From the NCBI GenBank assembly GCA_913044085.1, contig CAJWNW010000012.1, positions 1 to 24,357 on the forward strand: a DNA stretch of 24,357 bases. Direction: 5' to 3'. Under the pieces are notes generated by a model. It was not told the origin of the DNA. It ran no database searches and saw only the letters and a program-made list of their open reading frames with translations. The position numbers and the translations under genes are program-made. Below, in pieces: positions 1 through 7,670 of the stretch. The stretch is from an uncultured Flavobacteriaceae bacterium (GTDB taxonomy: Bacteria > Bacteroidota > Bacteroidia > Flavobacteriales > Flavobacteriaceae). Positions within the stretch are counted from its first letter, which is position 1, and each line of letters opens with the position of its first letter.

Positions 1-1
1 A

Positions 2-3000
2 GAACTCAACAGTTCTATTTTGAGTTTTGCAAATATCAATGATAACAAGTTGATTATTGGTGGTATTGATATTTATGGTCTTTTTTTTCATATCAAAACC
101 TACAGTGGCGAACAAGCTTCTAATTTGGATATTTTTACAGGAAAATTTAAAAAAACTAAGGAGACTACAAGCTTATTTGAATTGTCTGCTACAAATCTTC
201 GTGTACGAGATAGCTATTTTAAATTAACTGATGAAAACAAAACAGTCCAAGAAATTTTAGATTTTCAAAAACTTTACATCAATGCAGATGATTTTTTGAT
301 TTTAGGTCCAGATGTCCAAACTCAAATTAATGCGTTGCGCTTTAAAGATGCTCGTGGCGTTGAAATGCAAAACTTAGAAACCCAATTCAAATATACTCCA
401 AATGCGATGTTTTTTGAGCATCTCAAAATAGCAACAAACAGCTCATATTTAGAGGGTAATTTGGTTTTTTCATACAATAGAGAAGATTTAAAAATGTTTG
501 CAGATAAAGTCCAGTTGAAAGCAAATTTCAAGGACAGTCGGATTGATCTTGGGGAGTTAAATGTATTTTATCCTGAATTTGGAAATGCTAAAACAGTTAT
601 TTTCAATTCAGAACTCACAGGAACAATCAATGCACTAAGCGCCCTAAATTTGAATCTTAAATCCAATGGAGGTACAAAAATTAAAGGAGATTTTAATTTT
701 AAAAATTTAACAACTTCTGATTTTCAGCCTTTTGAAATGACTGCAAAATTGAATCAGCTCTCTTCAACGTATGAAGATTTAAAAGGAATTCTACCAAGGA
801 TTTTGGGTAAAAATTTACCCCCTAGTTTAGAATTTTTGGGAACCTTTTCAGCTACAGGTTTACTCACTATTTCAGAACCAATAATTAGTCTGAATTGTGA
901 GGTTGACACAGCGCTTGGTCAAATTTCCACAGACTTGAGCCTTGATATTATCAATGATATCAATACTGCTAATTATAATGGGCAGCTTGAACTTTTTAAT
1001 TTTGATTTAGGTGCGCTAATTCAAGACACAAACTTTGGTCTTGTGAACACCAATTTGAATATTAAAGGTCAGGGATTTTCAATGGAAAGCATTCGTTCCA
1101 ATGTTGCTGGAATTTTTAGTGATTTGGAGTACAATTCCTACAACTACAAGGATGTTGAAGTGAAAGGATTAATTGAAAATCGAATTTTTAGCGGAGAACT
1201 TAAAACTGATGATAACAATCTCAAATTGGATTTTTCAGGTTTGGTAGACTTTTCAGGGTTAGAAAATATCTACGATTTTTCAGCCCGTGTGGAACAGGCA
1301 AATCTGAATGCTTTAAATTTTATATCCAGAGACGCTATTTCCGTATTTACAGGGCAGCTAGATATGGACATGAGAGGCACTAATTTAGATGATTTGTATG
1401 GTAATATTAAGTTTACAGAAACCCGTTATGAAAATCAAAATGACAGTTATTATTTTGATGATTTTCAAATTACCTCCAATTTCGATTTGAATCAAATTCG
1501 GACCATCACTTTTGATTCTCCAGAAATTATTCAGGGGACCTTTCGAGGCGTTTTTAAAATTAAACAAATCCCTTTGATGCTAGAAAATGCTTTGGGCAAT
1601 CTTTATGTACAATCTTCCTCAAGTATAATCAGTCCTGGACAATCTTTAAAATTCAACTTTAAAGTTTACAACAAAATAATAGAAGTTTTTTATCCCGAGT
1701 TAGAATTTGGTGCCAATACCTTCTTTAAAGGGGTTCTAGACAGTAATCCAAAGAAATTTGTTTTGACATTCAAATCTCCAGACATTCGAATGGAGTCCTA
1801 TTTTGCTAGGAAGGTTGAGATTAAGTTTGATAATAACAACCCAATATTTAATTCTTACATTGAATTAGATAGCCTCAGTACGCCCTATTTAAAGGCCAAT
1901 GAATTTAGTTTGATTAATTTTCGTTTAAACGATACATTGTACATAAAATCTCAATTTAAGGGCGGAAAGCGAAAACAAGATATTTATGATTTTAATTTAT
2001 ATTACACGAATGATAGTGAAAATTATGTTTTAGGTTTAAAACCTTCAACAGCAAATTTTAAAAATACATTGTGGAAATTAAATGATAGTGAAGCATCTGA
2101 GACTGAACTTGTTTATAATCCAAAGTCAAAAGCATTTGAAATGGATGCCATTGATATGACGTTTGAAGACGAAAAAATAACACTGCGTGCCAATGCCAAA
2201 GATTCTTTGTCGACAAATATTGATCTTGAATTTAAAAATGTGGATTTGTATAAAGTGACACCTGAAATTGACAGCTTAAATTTAGGTGGGACTGTCAATG
2301 GGGGACTCAATGTCTCCAAATACAATAACATCTATCTTCCTAAATCAAAGCTTGATATAGATAATTTTACTGTAAATAGATTTAATTTAGGAGCATTTAA
2401 GGCAGATATTAAAGGGAATTCATCTCTAACCAATTATGATGTTGAGGTCCTAATTAAGGATGATACAACAGCGTCCTTTTCAGCTAAAGGCAATTTAGAT
2501 GTCTCTGGTGAAAAATCAAATTTAGACTTAGATTTAAAGTTTAAGGATTTTATTTTGAATCCATTAAATCCCTTTGGCGGTGGTGCGATAACAAATATCA
2601 GAGGGTTTGTCACTGGCAGCTCAAAAATCACTGGCCGCCTTGAAAAACCTCAAATCAATGGTGATCTTATATTAAATAAAGGTGGCATTTCTGTGCCTTA
2701 TCTCAATATAGATTATGCATTTGAGGACAAAACAAAAATTAATTTAGCAGCCCAAAGTTTTGTTTTTCAGGCCGCAAATTTTACAGATACCACTTTTTCC
2801 TCAGAAGGTGTTCTAAGAGGAAAAATGAGTCACAATAATTTCGCGAACTGGTCTTTGGATACAACGATTGACTCTGAACGATTACTTGTATTAAACACGA
2901 ATGAAACAGAAGAGTCTTTGTATTATGGAACTGGTTTTGTGGCAGGTAATATTGATATATCTGGCCCTATGAATCAATTAACTATTGAGGCAAATGTTGT

Positions 3001-4171
3001 AACTTCAAAAGGAACAATTTTTAAAATCCCCTTAAATGACAGCGAAATGATCACTGAAAATTCTTACATAAAATTTTTAAGTCCAGAAGAAAAAAATAGA
3101 CAAAGCAGTGGTAGATCTGTAAAGTTAGATGATATCAATGGGCTGGAAATGGAATTCAATATGGATGTGACTGACGATGCTGAGATTGAAATTGTTATAG
3201 ACCGTGAAACGGGAAGTTCTATTTTAGGACGTGGAAATGGCAGTATCCTTGCACAAATAAACACCAATGATAAATTTCAAATGTTTGGGGATTTTTTAGT
3301 GCTCTCTGGTTACTACAACTACAGTTTGGGTAAAATTATTCAGAAAAAATTTAAATTGGTAAAAGATGGCTCTCTGCTATGGGAAGGAAATCCACTACAA
3401 GCTGAAATTAATATTGAAGCGATTTATGATGATATCAATGTCAATCCATCGACTTTACTAGACAATCCAATCAATCAAAGCATTCCTGCCGAGGTCAAAG
3501 TGCATCTCACAGGGGCTTTGGAAAAGCCAGAGTTGGATTTTGACATTCGATTTCCAAAAATAAACTCAACACTTAACAACGAGCTAAGGGACCGTCTTCG
3601 CGATAAAGATAAAAGACAATTTCAGGCTCTCTCTCTTTTGGCAACGGGTTCATTTAGAAGTAAAATTGCTTTGGATTCACAAGACGCGTTTGAATTATTT
3701 TCTGATGGAGTTGCAAATGTTCTAAACGATATTTTATCAGATGATGACAATAAAGTAAAATTAGGTTTGGATTTGGATATTGGTAAAAACACTCCCGAAT
3801 ATGAAACCTCCAGTAGAGTAGGAGTGACTCTTTCAACTAAAATTAGTGATAATGTTTTGATTAATGGTAAAGTAGGTGTTCCTGTCGGCGGCGTAAGTCA
3901 GTCTACTGTTGCTGGAGATTTCGAAGTTGAGGTTTTACTCAATGAAGACCGCACTTTATCATTAAAGTTTTTTAACAGAGAGAACAGCATCCAAAATTTT
4001 GGGGAACAAATTGGATATACACAGGGTTTGGGATTGTCCTACAACATTGAGTTTGATAATTTAAGGGAATTGTTCAGCGAACTATTTTTAAAAAAAGATG
4101 AAAAAATTACCAAAGAATTCAATAGCACCAACAAAGATGATCAATTACCAGCCTATATTGAATTCAAATAA
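2..4171 (+). CDS. tamB: TamB-like translocation/assembly module inner-membrane protein (5' partial)
   Basis: The reading frame is open from the first bases of the window, with no ATG before the repetitive body of the protein, so the start, the N-terminal membrane anchor and some of the body lie upstream. About 1,389 residues are visible. They are almost entirely short, alternating hydrophobic/polar beta-strands rich in Asn, Asp, Leu and Phe, as in the long AsmA/TamB beta-taco groove. The C-terminal third carries the TamB (DUF490) domain; a recognisable piece near 3290-3420 reads FGDFLVLSGYYNYSLGKI and then GSLLWEGNP. In the family, TamB spans the periplasm and is thought to move phospholipid to the outer membrane, with an Omp85 partner (TamA) in many species; no TamA gene is visible here. 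The next gene starts 158 bases downstream behind its own promoter, so this gene ends its transcription unit. The family call is secure; the exact cargo is not. Confidence 0.9.
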   Translation, partial: ELNSSILSFANINDNKLIIGGIDIYGLFFHIKTYSGEQASNLDIFTGKFKKTKETTSLFELSATNLRVRDSYFKLTDENKTVQEILDFQKLYINADDFLILGPDVQTQINALRFKDARGVEMQNLETQFKYTPNAMFFEHLKIATNSSYLEGNLVFSYNREDLKMFADKVQLKANFKDSRIDLGELNVFYPEFGNAKTVIFNSELTGTINALSALNLNLKSNGGTKIKGDFNFKNLTTSDFQPFEMTAKLNQLSSTYEDLKGILPRILGKNLPPSLEFLGTFSATGLLTISEPIISLNCEVDTALGQISTDLSLDIINDINTANYNGQLELFNFDLGALIQDTNFGLVNTNLNIKGQGFSMESIRSNVAGIFSDLEYNSYNYKDVEVKGLIENRIFSGELKTDDNNLKLDFSGLVDFSGLENIYDFSARVEQANLNALNFISRDAISVFTGQLDMDMRGTNLDDLYGNIKFTETRYENQNDSYYFDDFQITSNFDLNQIRTITFDSPEIIQGTFRGVFKIKQIPLMLENALGNLYVQSSSSIISPGQSLKFNFKVYNKIIEVFYPELEFGANTFFKGVLDSNPKKFVLTFKSPDIRMESYFARKVEIKFDNNNPIFNSYIELDSLSTPYLKANEFSLINFRLNDTLYIKSQFKGGKRKQDIYDFNLYYTNDSENYVLGLKPSTANFKNTLWKLNDSEASETELVYNPKSKAFEMDAIDMTFEDEKITLRANAKDSLSTNIDLEFKNVDLYKVTPEIDSLNLGGTVNGGLNVSKYNNIYLPKSKLDIDNFTVNRFNLGAFKADIKGNSSLTNYDVEVLIKDDTTASFSAKGNLDVSGEKSNLDLDLKFKDFILNPLNPFGGGAITNIRGFVTGSSKITGRLEKPQINGDLILNKGGISVPYLNIDYAFEDKTKINLAAQSFVFQAANFTDTTFSSEGVLRGKMSHNNFANWSLDTTIDSERLLVLNTNETEESLYYGTGFVAGNIDISGPMNQLTIEANVVTSKGTIFKIPLNDSEMITENSYIKFLSPEEKNRQSSGRSVKLDDINGLEMEFNMDVTDDAEIEIVIDRETGSSILGRGNGSILAQINTNDKFQMFGDFLVLSGYYNYSLGKIIQKKFKLVKDGSLLWEGNPLQAEINIEAIYDDINVNPSTLLDNPINQSIPAEVKVHLTGALEKPELDFDIRFPKINSTLNNELRDRLRDKDKRQFQALSLLATGSFRSKIALDSQDAFELFSDGVANVLNDILSDDDNKVKLGLDLDIGKNTPEYETSSRVGVTLSTKISDNVLINGKVGVPVGGVSQSTVAGDFEVEVLLNEDRTLSLKFFNRENSIQNFGEQIGYTQGLGLSYNIEFDNLRELFSELFLKKDEKITKEFNSTNKDDQLPAYIEFK

Positions 4172-4229
4172 TTTCACATCAAATCTTATTGAAATTACAA
4201 TATCTAGCTAAAATTAACATTGACTTATT

Positions 4230-4254
4230 AACGAAATCGTTTGATTTTTATCAA
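4230..4254. other. Two adjacent short inverted repeats after tamB
   Basis: In the 158-base gap after tamB, AACGA-AA-TCGTT (4230-4241) is followed at once by TTGAT-TTTT-ATCAA (4241-4254). Both are perfect but short and AT-rich, and neither is followed by a long T-run. They could be a weak terminator for tamB or simply chance in AT-rich DNA. Confidence 0.25.
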
Positions 4255-4278
4255 TTTCCAAAAATTTCTATTGAAGTG

Positions 4279-4311
4279 TTGTATTATTGAGATATAAGTT
4301 TAGTAGTTTTG
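4279..4311 (+). promoter_or_regulatory. Bacteroidota-type promoter for the pfkA operon
   Basis: TAGTTTTG at 4304-4311 is an exact match to the Bacteroidota -7 element TAnnTTTG. A TTG at 4279-4281 lies 22 bases upstream, within the 17-23 base spacing known for flavobacterial promoters. Transcription would begin about 6-8 bases after the -7 box, leaving a leader of only about 12 bases before the pfkA ATG at 4330. A short leader without a Shine-Dalgarno site is usual in this phylum. Confidence 0.6.
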
Positions 4312-4329
4312 TTTCTTTAAAGTTAATTA

Positions 4330-5316
4330 ATGCCTAAAACCATCAAAAAAATTGGAGTATTAACATCAGGAGGCGATGCTCCTGGAATGAATGCGGCCAT
4401 ACGTTCTGTTGTTCGGACTTGTGCTTTCTACAAAATTAAGTGTGTTGGAATTTATAGAGGCTATCAAGGCATGATAGAAGGAGATTTTAAGGACTTAAAT
4501 GCACGAAGTGTAAATAACATCATAAATAAGGGGGGTACATTTTTAAAAACCGCCAGATCGCAAGAATTTAGAACAAAAGAGGGTAGAAAATTAGCATACG
4601 ACCATTTAGTAAAAAAAAATATTGATGCTTTGGTACTTATAGGAGGTGACGGTACTTTCACTGGGGGCATGATTTTTAGCAAAGAATATAATTTCCCTAT
4701 TATTGGTATTCCTGGTACAATTGACAACGATATTTTAGGAACAAACTTCACCCTTGGTTACGATACTGCACTCAACACTGCTGTAGAAGCTATTGATAAA
4801 ATCAGAGATACTGCAAGCTCCCATAAGCGTTTGTTTTTTGTCGAAGTTATGGGTCGAGATGTTGGGCACATAGCCCTGAATGCTGGTGTTGGTTCTGGTG
4901 CTGAGGAAATTTTAGTTCCTGAAGAAAATTTAGGTTTGGAGCGCTTGTTAGAATCTTTACTTAAAAGTAGAAAAACTGGCAAATCGTCCACCATTGTATT
5001 GGTTGCTGAAGGCGATAAAACAGGAAATAATGTATTTGAACTTCGAGATTATGTTGAAGAAAACTTAAAGGACTATGACGTTCGAGTTTCCGTATTAGGT
5101 CATATGCAACGCGGCGGAGCTCCCAGCTGTTTTGACAGGGTTCTTGCCTCTAAAATGGGGGTCAAGGCGGTAGAATCTTTAATGAATGGTAAAAACAACG
5201 TAATGGTAGGAACCATAAATAACATAATTGAATTGTATCCTATAGATAAAGCCGTGAAAGGCCACACCAAAATCGATGAGGAACTTCTCAGAGTTTCTGA
5301 TATCTTAAATATTTAG
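4330..5316 (+). CDS. pfkA: ATP-dependent 6-phosphofructokinase
   Basis: This enzyme phosphorylates fructose 6-phosphate to fructose 1,6-bisphosphate in the committed step of glycolysis. The 328-residue protein aligns by eye with E. coli PfkA over its whole length. It has the N-terminal nucleotide loop GVLTSGGDAPGMNAAIR (residues 9-25), GGDGT (105-109), PGTIDNDI (128-135) with the catalytic base at Asp132, RDTASSHKR (159-167), MGRDVGH (174-180) and GHMQRGG (257-263). Gly at the fourth position of GGDGT, rather than Asp, indicates ATP and not pyrophosphate as donor. The ATG at 4330 sits directly before the conserved N-terminus and shortly after a good promoter. gapA follows after 26 bases, so the two are probably co-transcribed. 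Allosteric control by ADP/PEP is known in the family but cannot be read from this sequence. Confidence 0.97.
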   Translation: MPKTIKKIGVLTSGGDAPGMNAAIRSVVRTCAFYKIKCVGIYRGYQGMIEGDFKDLNARSVNNIINKGGTFLKTARSQEFRTKEGRKLAYDHLVKKNIDALVLIGGDGTFTGGMIFSKEYNFPIIGIPGTIDNDILGTNFTLGYDTALNTAVEAIDKIRDTASSHKRLFFVEVMGRDVGHIALNAGVGSGAEEILVPEENLGLERLLESLLKSRKTGKSSTIVLVAEGDKTGNNVFELRDYVEENLKDYDVRVSVLGHMQRGGAPSCFDRVLASKMGVKAVESLMNGKNNVMVGTINNIIELYPIDKAVKGHTKIDEELLRVSDILNI

Positions 5317-5342
5317 AATTAATTAAACAAACATATAAAAAA

Positions 5343-6347
5343 ATGATAATCACAAAAATTGGCATCAACGGGTTCGGAAGAATTGGAAGAATAGCTTTTA
5401 GAATCGCATCTGAAAGACCCGATGTTCAAATCGTAGGAATTAATGATTTATTAGATGTTGAACATCTGGCGTATCTTTTAAAATACGACTCTGTTCATGG
5501 CCAATTTAAAGGAAGCATAGACGTAAAAAATGGAAATTTAGTCGTCAATGGTAATGAAATTAGAGTTACAGCTGAGCGCAATCCAGAAGACCTAAAGTGG
5601 GATGCCATTGGCGTCGATGTTGTTATGGATTGTACAGGAATTTTCACCACACTTGAAGGCGCTCAAAAGCATATCATTGCCGGCGCTCAAAAAGTAGCGA
5701 TTTCAGCACCTTCAGTCGACGTACCAATGTTTGTTATGGGCGTCAACCACCAAAATATTAGTGCTGACCATACTATTGTGTCGAATGCGTCTTGTACTAC
5801 CAACTGTTTGGCACCATTGGCTAAAGTAATTCATGATAATTTTGGATTAGTTGAAGGACTTATGACTACTGTTCACGCAGCAACAGCCACCCAATTTACT
5901 GTTGATGGGCCTTCCCAAAAAAATTACCGCCTAGGGCGCGCTTCTTTAAATAACATTGTTCCTGCCTCTACCGGCGCCGCTAAAGCCGTTGGTAAAGTAA
6001 TCCCTGAACTAAATGGAAAGTTAACAGGAATGTCATTTAGAGTTCCTACAGTGGATGTTTCAGTTGTAGATTTAACATGTAGATTAGAAAAAAGTGCAAC
6101 CTTTGAAGAAGTAAAAGCGGCGCTTAAAAAAGCTTCCGAAAACGAGCTTAATGGAATTTTAGGTTATACTGAAGAGGGTGTAGTTTCACAAGACTTTGTT
6201 TCAGAGCCTAAAACAAGTACTTTTGATGCCAATGCCAGTATTGGACTGAATGATAATTTTGTAAAATTAATTTCATGGTATGATAATGAATATGGTTACT
6301 CCTCAAAATTAGTCGATTTAGCGCAGTATATTAATGCGCTAAAATAA
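5343..6347 (+). CDS. gapA: Type I glyceraldehyde-3-phosphate dehydrogenase
   Basis: This enzyme oxidises glyceraldehyde 3-phosphate to 1,3-bisphosphoglycerate with NAD+ and phosphate. The 334-residue protein has the Rossmann loop GINGFGRIGR (residues 8-17), an Asp after the second strand (INDLL, NAD-type), the catalytic motif SNASCTTNC with nucleophile Cys151, and His178 in TTVHAATATQ. Phosphate-site elements STGAAKAVG and FRVPT (Arg233) are intact. Two usually invariant stretches are altered: the common KDWRGGR reads KNYRLGR (193-199), and NEWGYS reads NEYGYS (315-320). All catalytic residues remain, so an active enzyme is expected, perhaps a divergent paralogue. It lies 26 bases after pfkA. 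A possible hairpin terminator follows, so the downstream kinase may be only partly co-transcribed. Confidence 0.96.
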   Translation: MIITKIGINGFGRIGRIAFRIASERPDVQIVGINDLLDVEHLAYLLKYDSVHGQFKGSIDVKNGNLVVNGNEIRVTAERNPEDLKWDAIGVDVVMDCTGIFTTLEGAQKHIIAGAQKVAISAPSVDVPMFVMGVNHQNISADHTIVSNASCTTNCLAPLAKVIHDNFGLVEGLMTTVHAATATQFTVDGPSQKNYRLGRASLNNIVPASTGAAKAVGKVIPELNGKLTGMSFRVPTVDVSVVDLTCRLEKSATFEEVKAALKKASENELNGILGYTEEGVVSQDFVSEPKTSTFDANASIGLNDNFVKLISWYDNEYGYSSKLVDLAQYINALK

Positions 6348-6351
6348 TTCA

Positions 6352-6380
6352 AAAAAACACCCCTTTTGGCGGTATTTTTT
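6352..6380 (+). terminator. Possible intrinsic terminator or attenuator after gapA
   Basis: Six A residues plus ACC (6352-6361, with C6358 unpaired) can pair with GGT plus a run of six T (6371-6380, with A6374 opposite). An inner CC/GG pair closes a TTTT loop, with one bulged C at 6370. The six-T run at the 3' side fits a rho-independent terminator, although the stem is imperfect. The next gene starts only 17 bases later with no clear promoter, so read-through is likely. Confidence 0.4.
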
Positions 6381-6397
6381 GCACAAAAATTTTTGAT

Positions 6398-7276
6398 ATG
6401 ATTCTTATAGTCGATAGTGGGTCTACCAAGAGCGATTGGATTGCAATTGACTCTAAAAAAGGCACTAATTTCTTTGAAAAACAACGAACTAAAGGGCTCA
6501 ATCCTGCCATTATTTCCGAACAAGAGGCTTATGACATTATCAATGAAAATGAAACTCTTATAGATCATAAAAATCTTGTTGAATACGTCTTCTTTTATGG
6601 CGCTGGTTGTGGCACCATTGAGGCTCCAAAAATGCTAGAAAGAGTTTTAAAAAGCATTTTTACAAATGCTAAAATTTCAGTCAAAGAAGACACCTACGCT
6701 GCAATATATTCAACTATAGGCTTTGAAAAACATGCAGCCGTGGTCTGTATTTTAGGCACTGGTTCAAATTGCACCTATTTTGATGGCCAGAACGCCCAGC
6801 AGCGTGTTATTTCTCTTGGTTATTCCATTATGGATGATGCTTCTGGTAATTACTTCGGACGGCAGTTGCTAAGAGATTACTATTTTGATTTCATGCCCCA
6901 CGATTTTAAATTGATGTTCAAGACGCGTTACAATATGGACGATGACTACATAAAGTCAAATCTTTACAAAAAACCAAATCCAAACGCTTATTTAGCCAAA
7001 TTTGCAGAATTTTTAATTTTAAATAAAGAATCAGCTTATATTCAAGGTATTATAAAAAAAGGACTGCGGGCTTTTGTGAAAACAATGATTTTACAATTTG
7101 AAGTAGAAATTAAATCCGTTCCAGTTCATTTTGCGGGCTCCATATCATTTTTTCTTCAGGACGAAATAAAAGCAGTTGCTAAAGAATTTGGATTTGAGGT
7201 TGGTAATTTTCAAAGGCGTCCAATAGAGGGCCTGACTGTATTCCATCTAGAACAAGTTAGGGCGCTTAAATCGTAG
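6398..7276 (+). CDS. BadF/BadG/BcrA/BcrD-family N-acetylhexosamine kinase (GlcNAc or MurNAc kinase-like)
   Basis: This is a 292-residue cytosolic sugar kinase of the ASKHA fold. The phosphate-1 loop is DSGSTKSDW (residues 6-14), YGAGC is at 68-72, an acidic ED pair at 97-98, the phosphate-2 loop ILGTGSNC (118-125) and an adenosine-side motif HFAGS (244-248). Family members include N-acetylglucosamine kinases and MurK of Clostridium, which phosphorylates both MurNAc and GlcNAc released from peptidoglycan. The motif GDEGSG of many relatives reads DDASGN here (146-151). The gene follows gapA by 50 bases and ends convergently with the RidA gene, with only two bases between the stop codons. With a secreted amidase and a NagZ-like enzyme nearby, a role in cell-wall sugar salvage is plausible. 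The exact substrate cannot be fixed from sequence alone. Confidence 0.85.
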   Translation: MILIVDSGSTKSDWIAIDSKKGTNFFEKQRTKGLNPAIISEQEAYDIINENETLIDHKNLVEYVFFYGAGCGTIEAPKMLERVLKSIFTNAKISVKEDTYAAIYSTIGFEKHAAVVCILGTGSNCTYFDGQNAQQRVISLGYSIMDDASGNYFGRQLLRDYYFDFMPHDFKLMFKTRYNMDDDYIKSNLYKKPNPNAYLAKFAEFLILNKESAYIQGIIKKGLRAFVKTMILQFEVEIKSVPVHFAGSISFFLQDEIKAVAKEFGFEVGNFQRRPIEGLTVFHLEQVRALKS

Positions 7277-7278
7277 TT

Positions 7279-7659
7279 TTAAACTGCTGCAATCACACTA
7301 ATTTCTACATTTACAAATTTGGGTAAATTGGCCACTTCAACCGTCTCTCTGGCCGGAGCTGTTTCTGGATTAAAATATTGGCCATAAACCGCATTAATTT
7401 TTGAAAAGTGATTCATATCCGAAACAAAAATGGATGATTTAATAACATTTTCAAAGCTCATGTTTGCGGCTTTTAAGATGGCCTTTAAATTCTGCATTAC
7501 TAAAGTTGTTTCAGCTTCGATACTGTCAGTAACTAGATTTCCGCTATTGGGGTCAATTGCAATTTGTCCTGAAGTGTAAAGGATATTCCCCAGCATGACT
7601 GCTTGATTGTATGGGCCGATAGGAGTGGGCGCTTTTTCCGTAGAAATAATTTTTTTCAT
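7279..7659 (-). CDS. ridA: RidA-family reactive enamine/imine deaminase
   Basis: RidA proteins hydrolyse 2-aminoacrylate and related imines formed by PLP enzymes, preventing damage to those enzymes. The 126-residue protein is full length for this trimeric cytosolic family. It has GPYNQAV with Tyr17, TSGQI (29-33), PARETVEV with the carboxylate-binding Arg104, and VEIS with Glu119. Arg104 and Glu119 mark the active RidA subfamily rather than an inactive relative. The ATG is at 7659-7657. The gene lies 11 bases downstream of lptD on the same strand and is probably read from the same transcript; the pairing suggests no shared biochemistry. Its 3' end almost touches that of the convergent kinase. 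Confidence 0.94.
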   Translation of the reverse strand: MKKIISTEKAPTPIGPYNQAVMLGNILYTSGQIAIDPNSGNLVTDSIEAETTLVMQNLKAILKAANMSFENVIKSSIFVSDMNHFSKINAVYGQYFNPETAPARETVEVANLPKFVNVEISVIAAV

Positions 7660-7670
7660 GGTTCTGTTAT

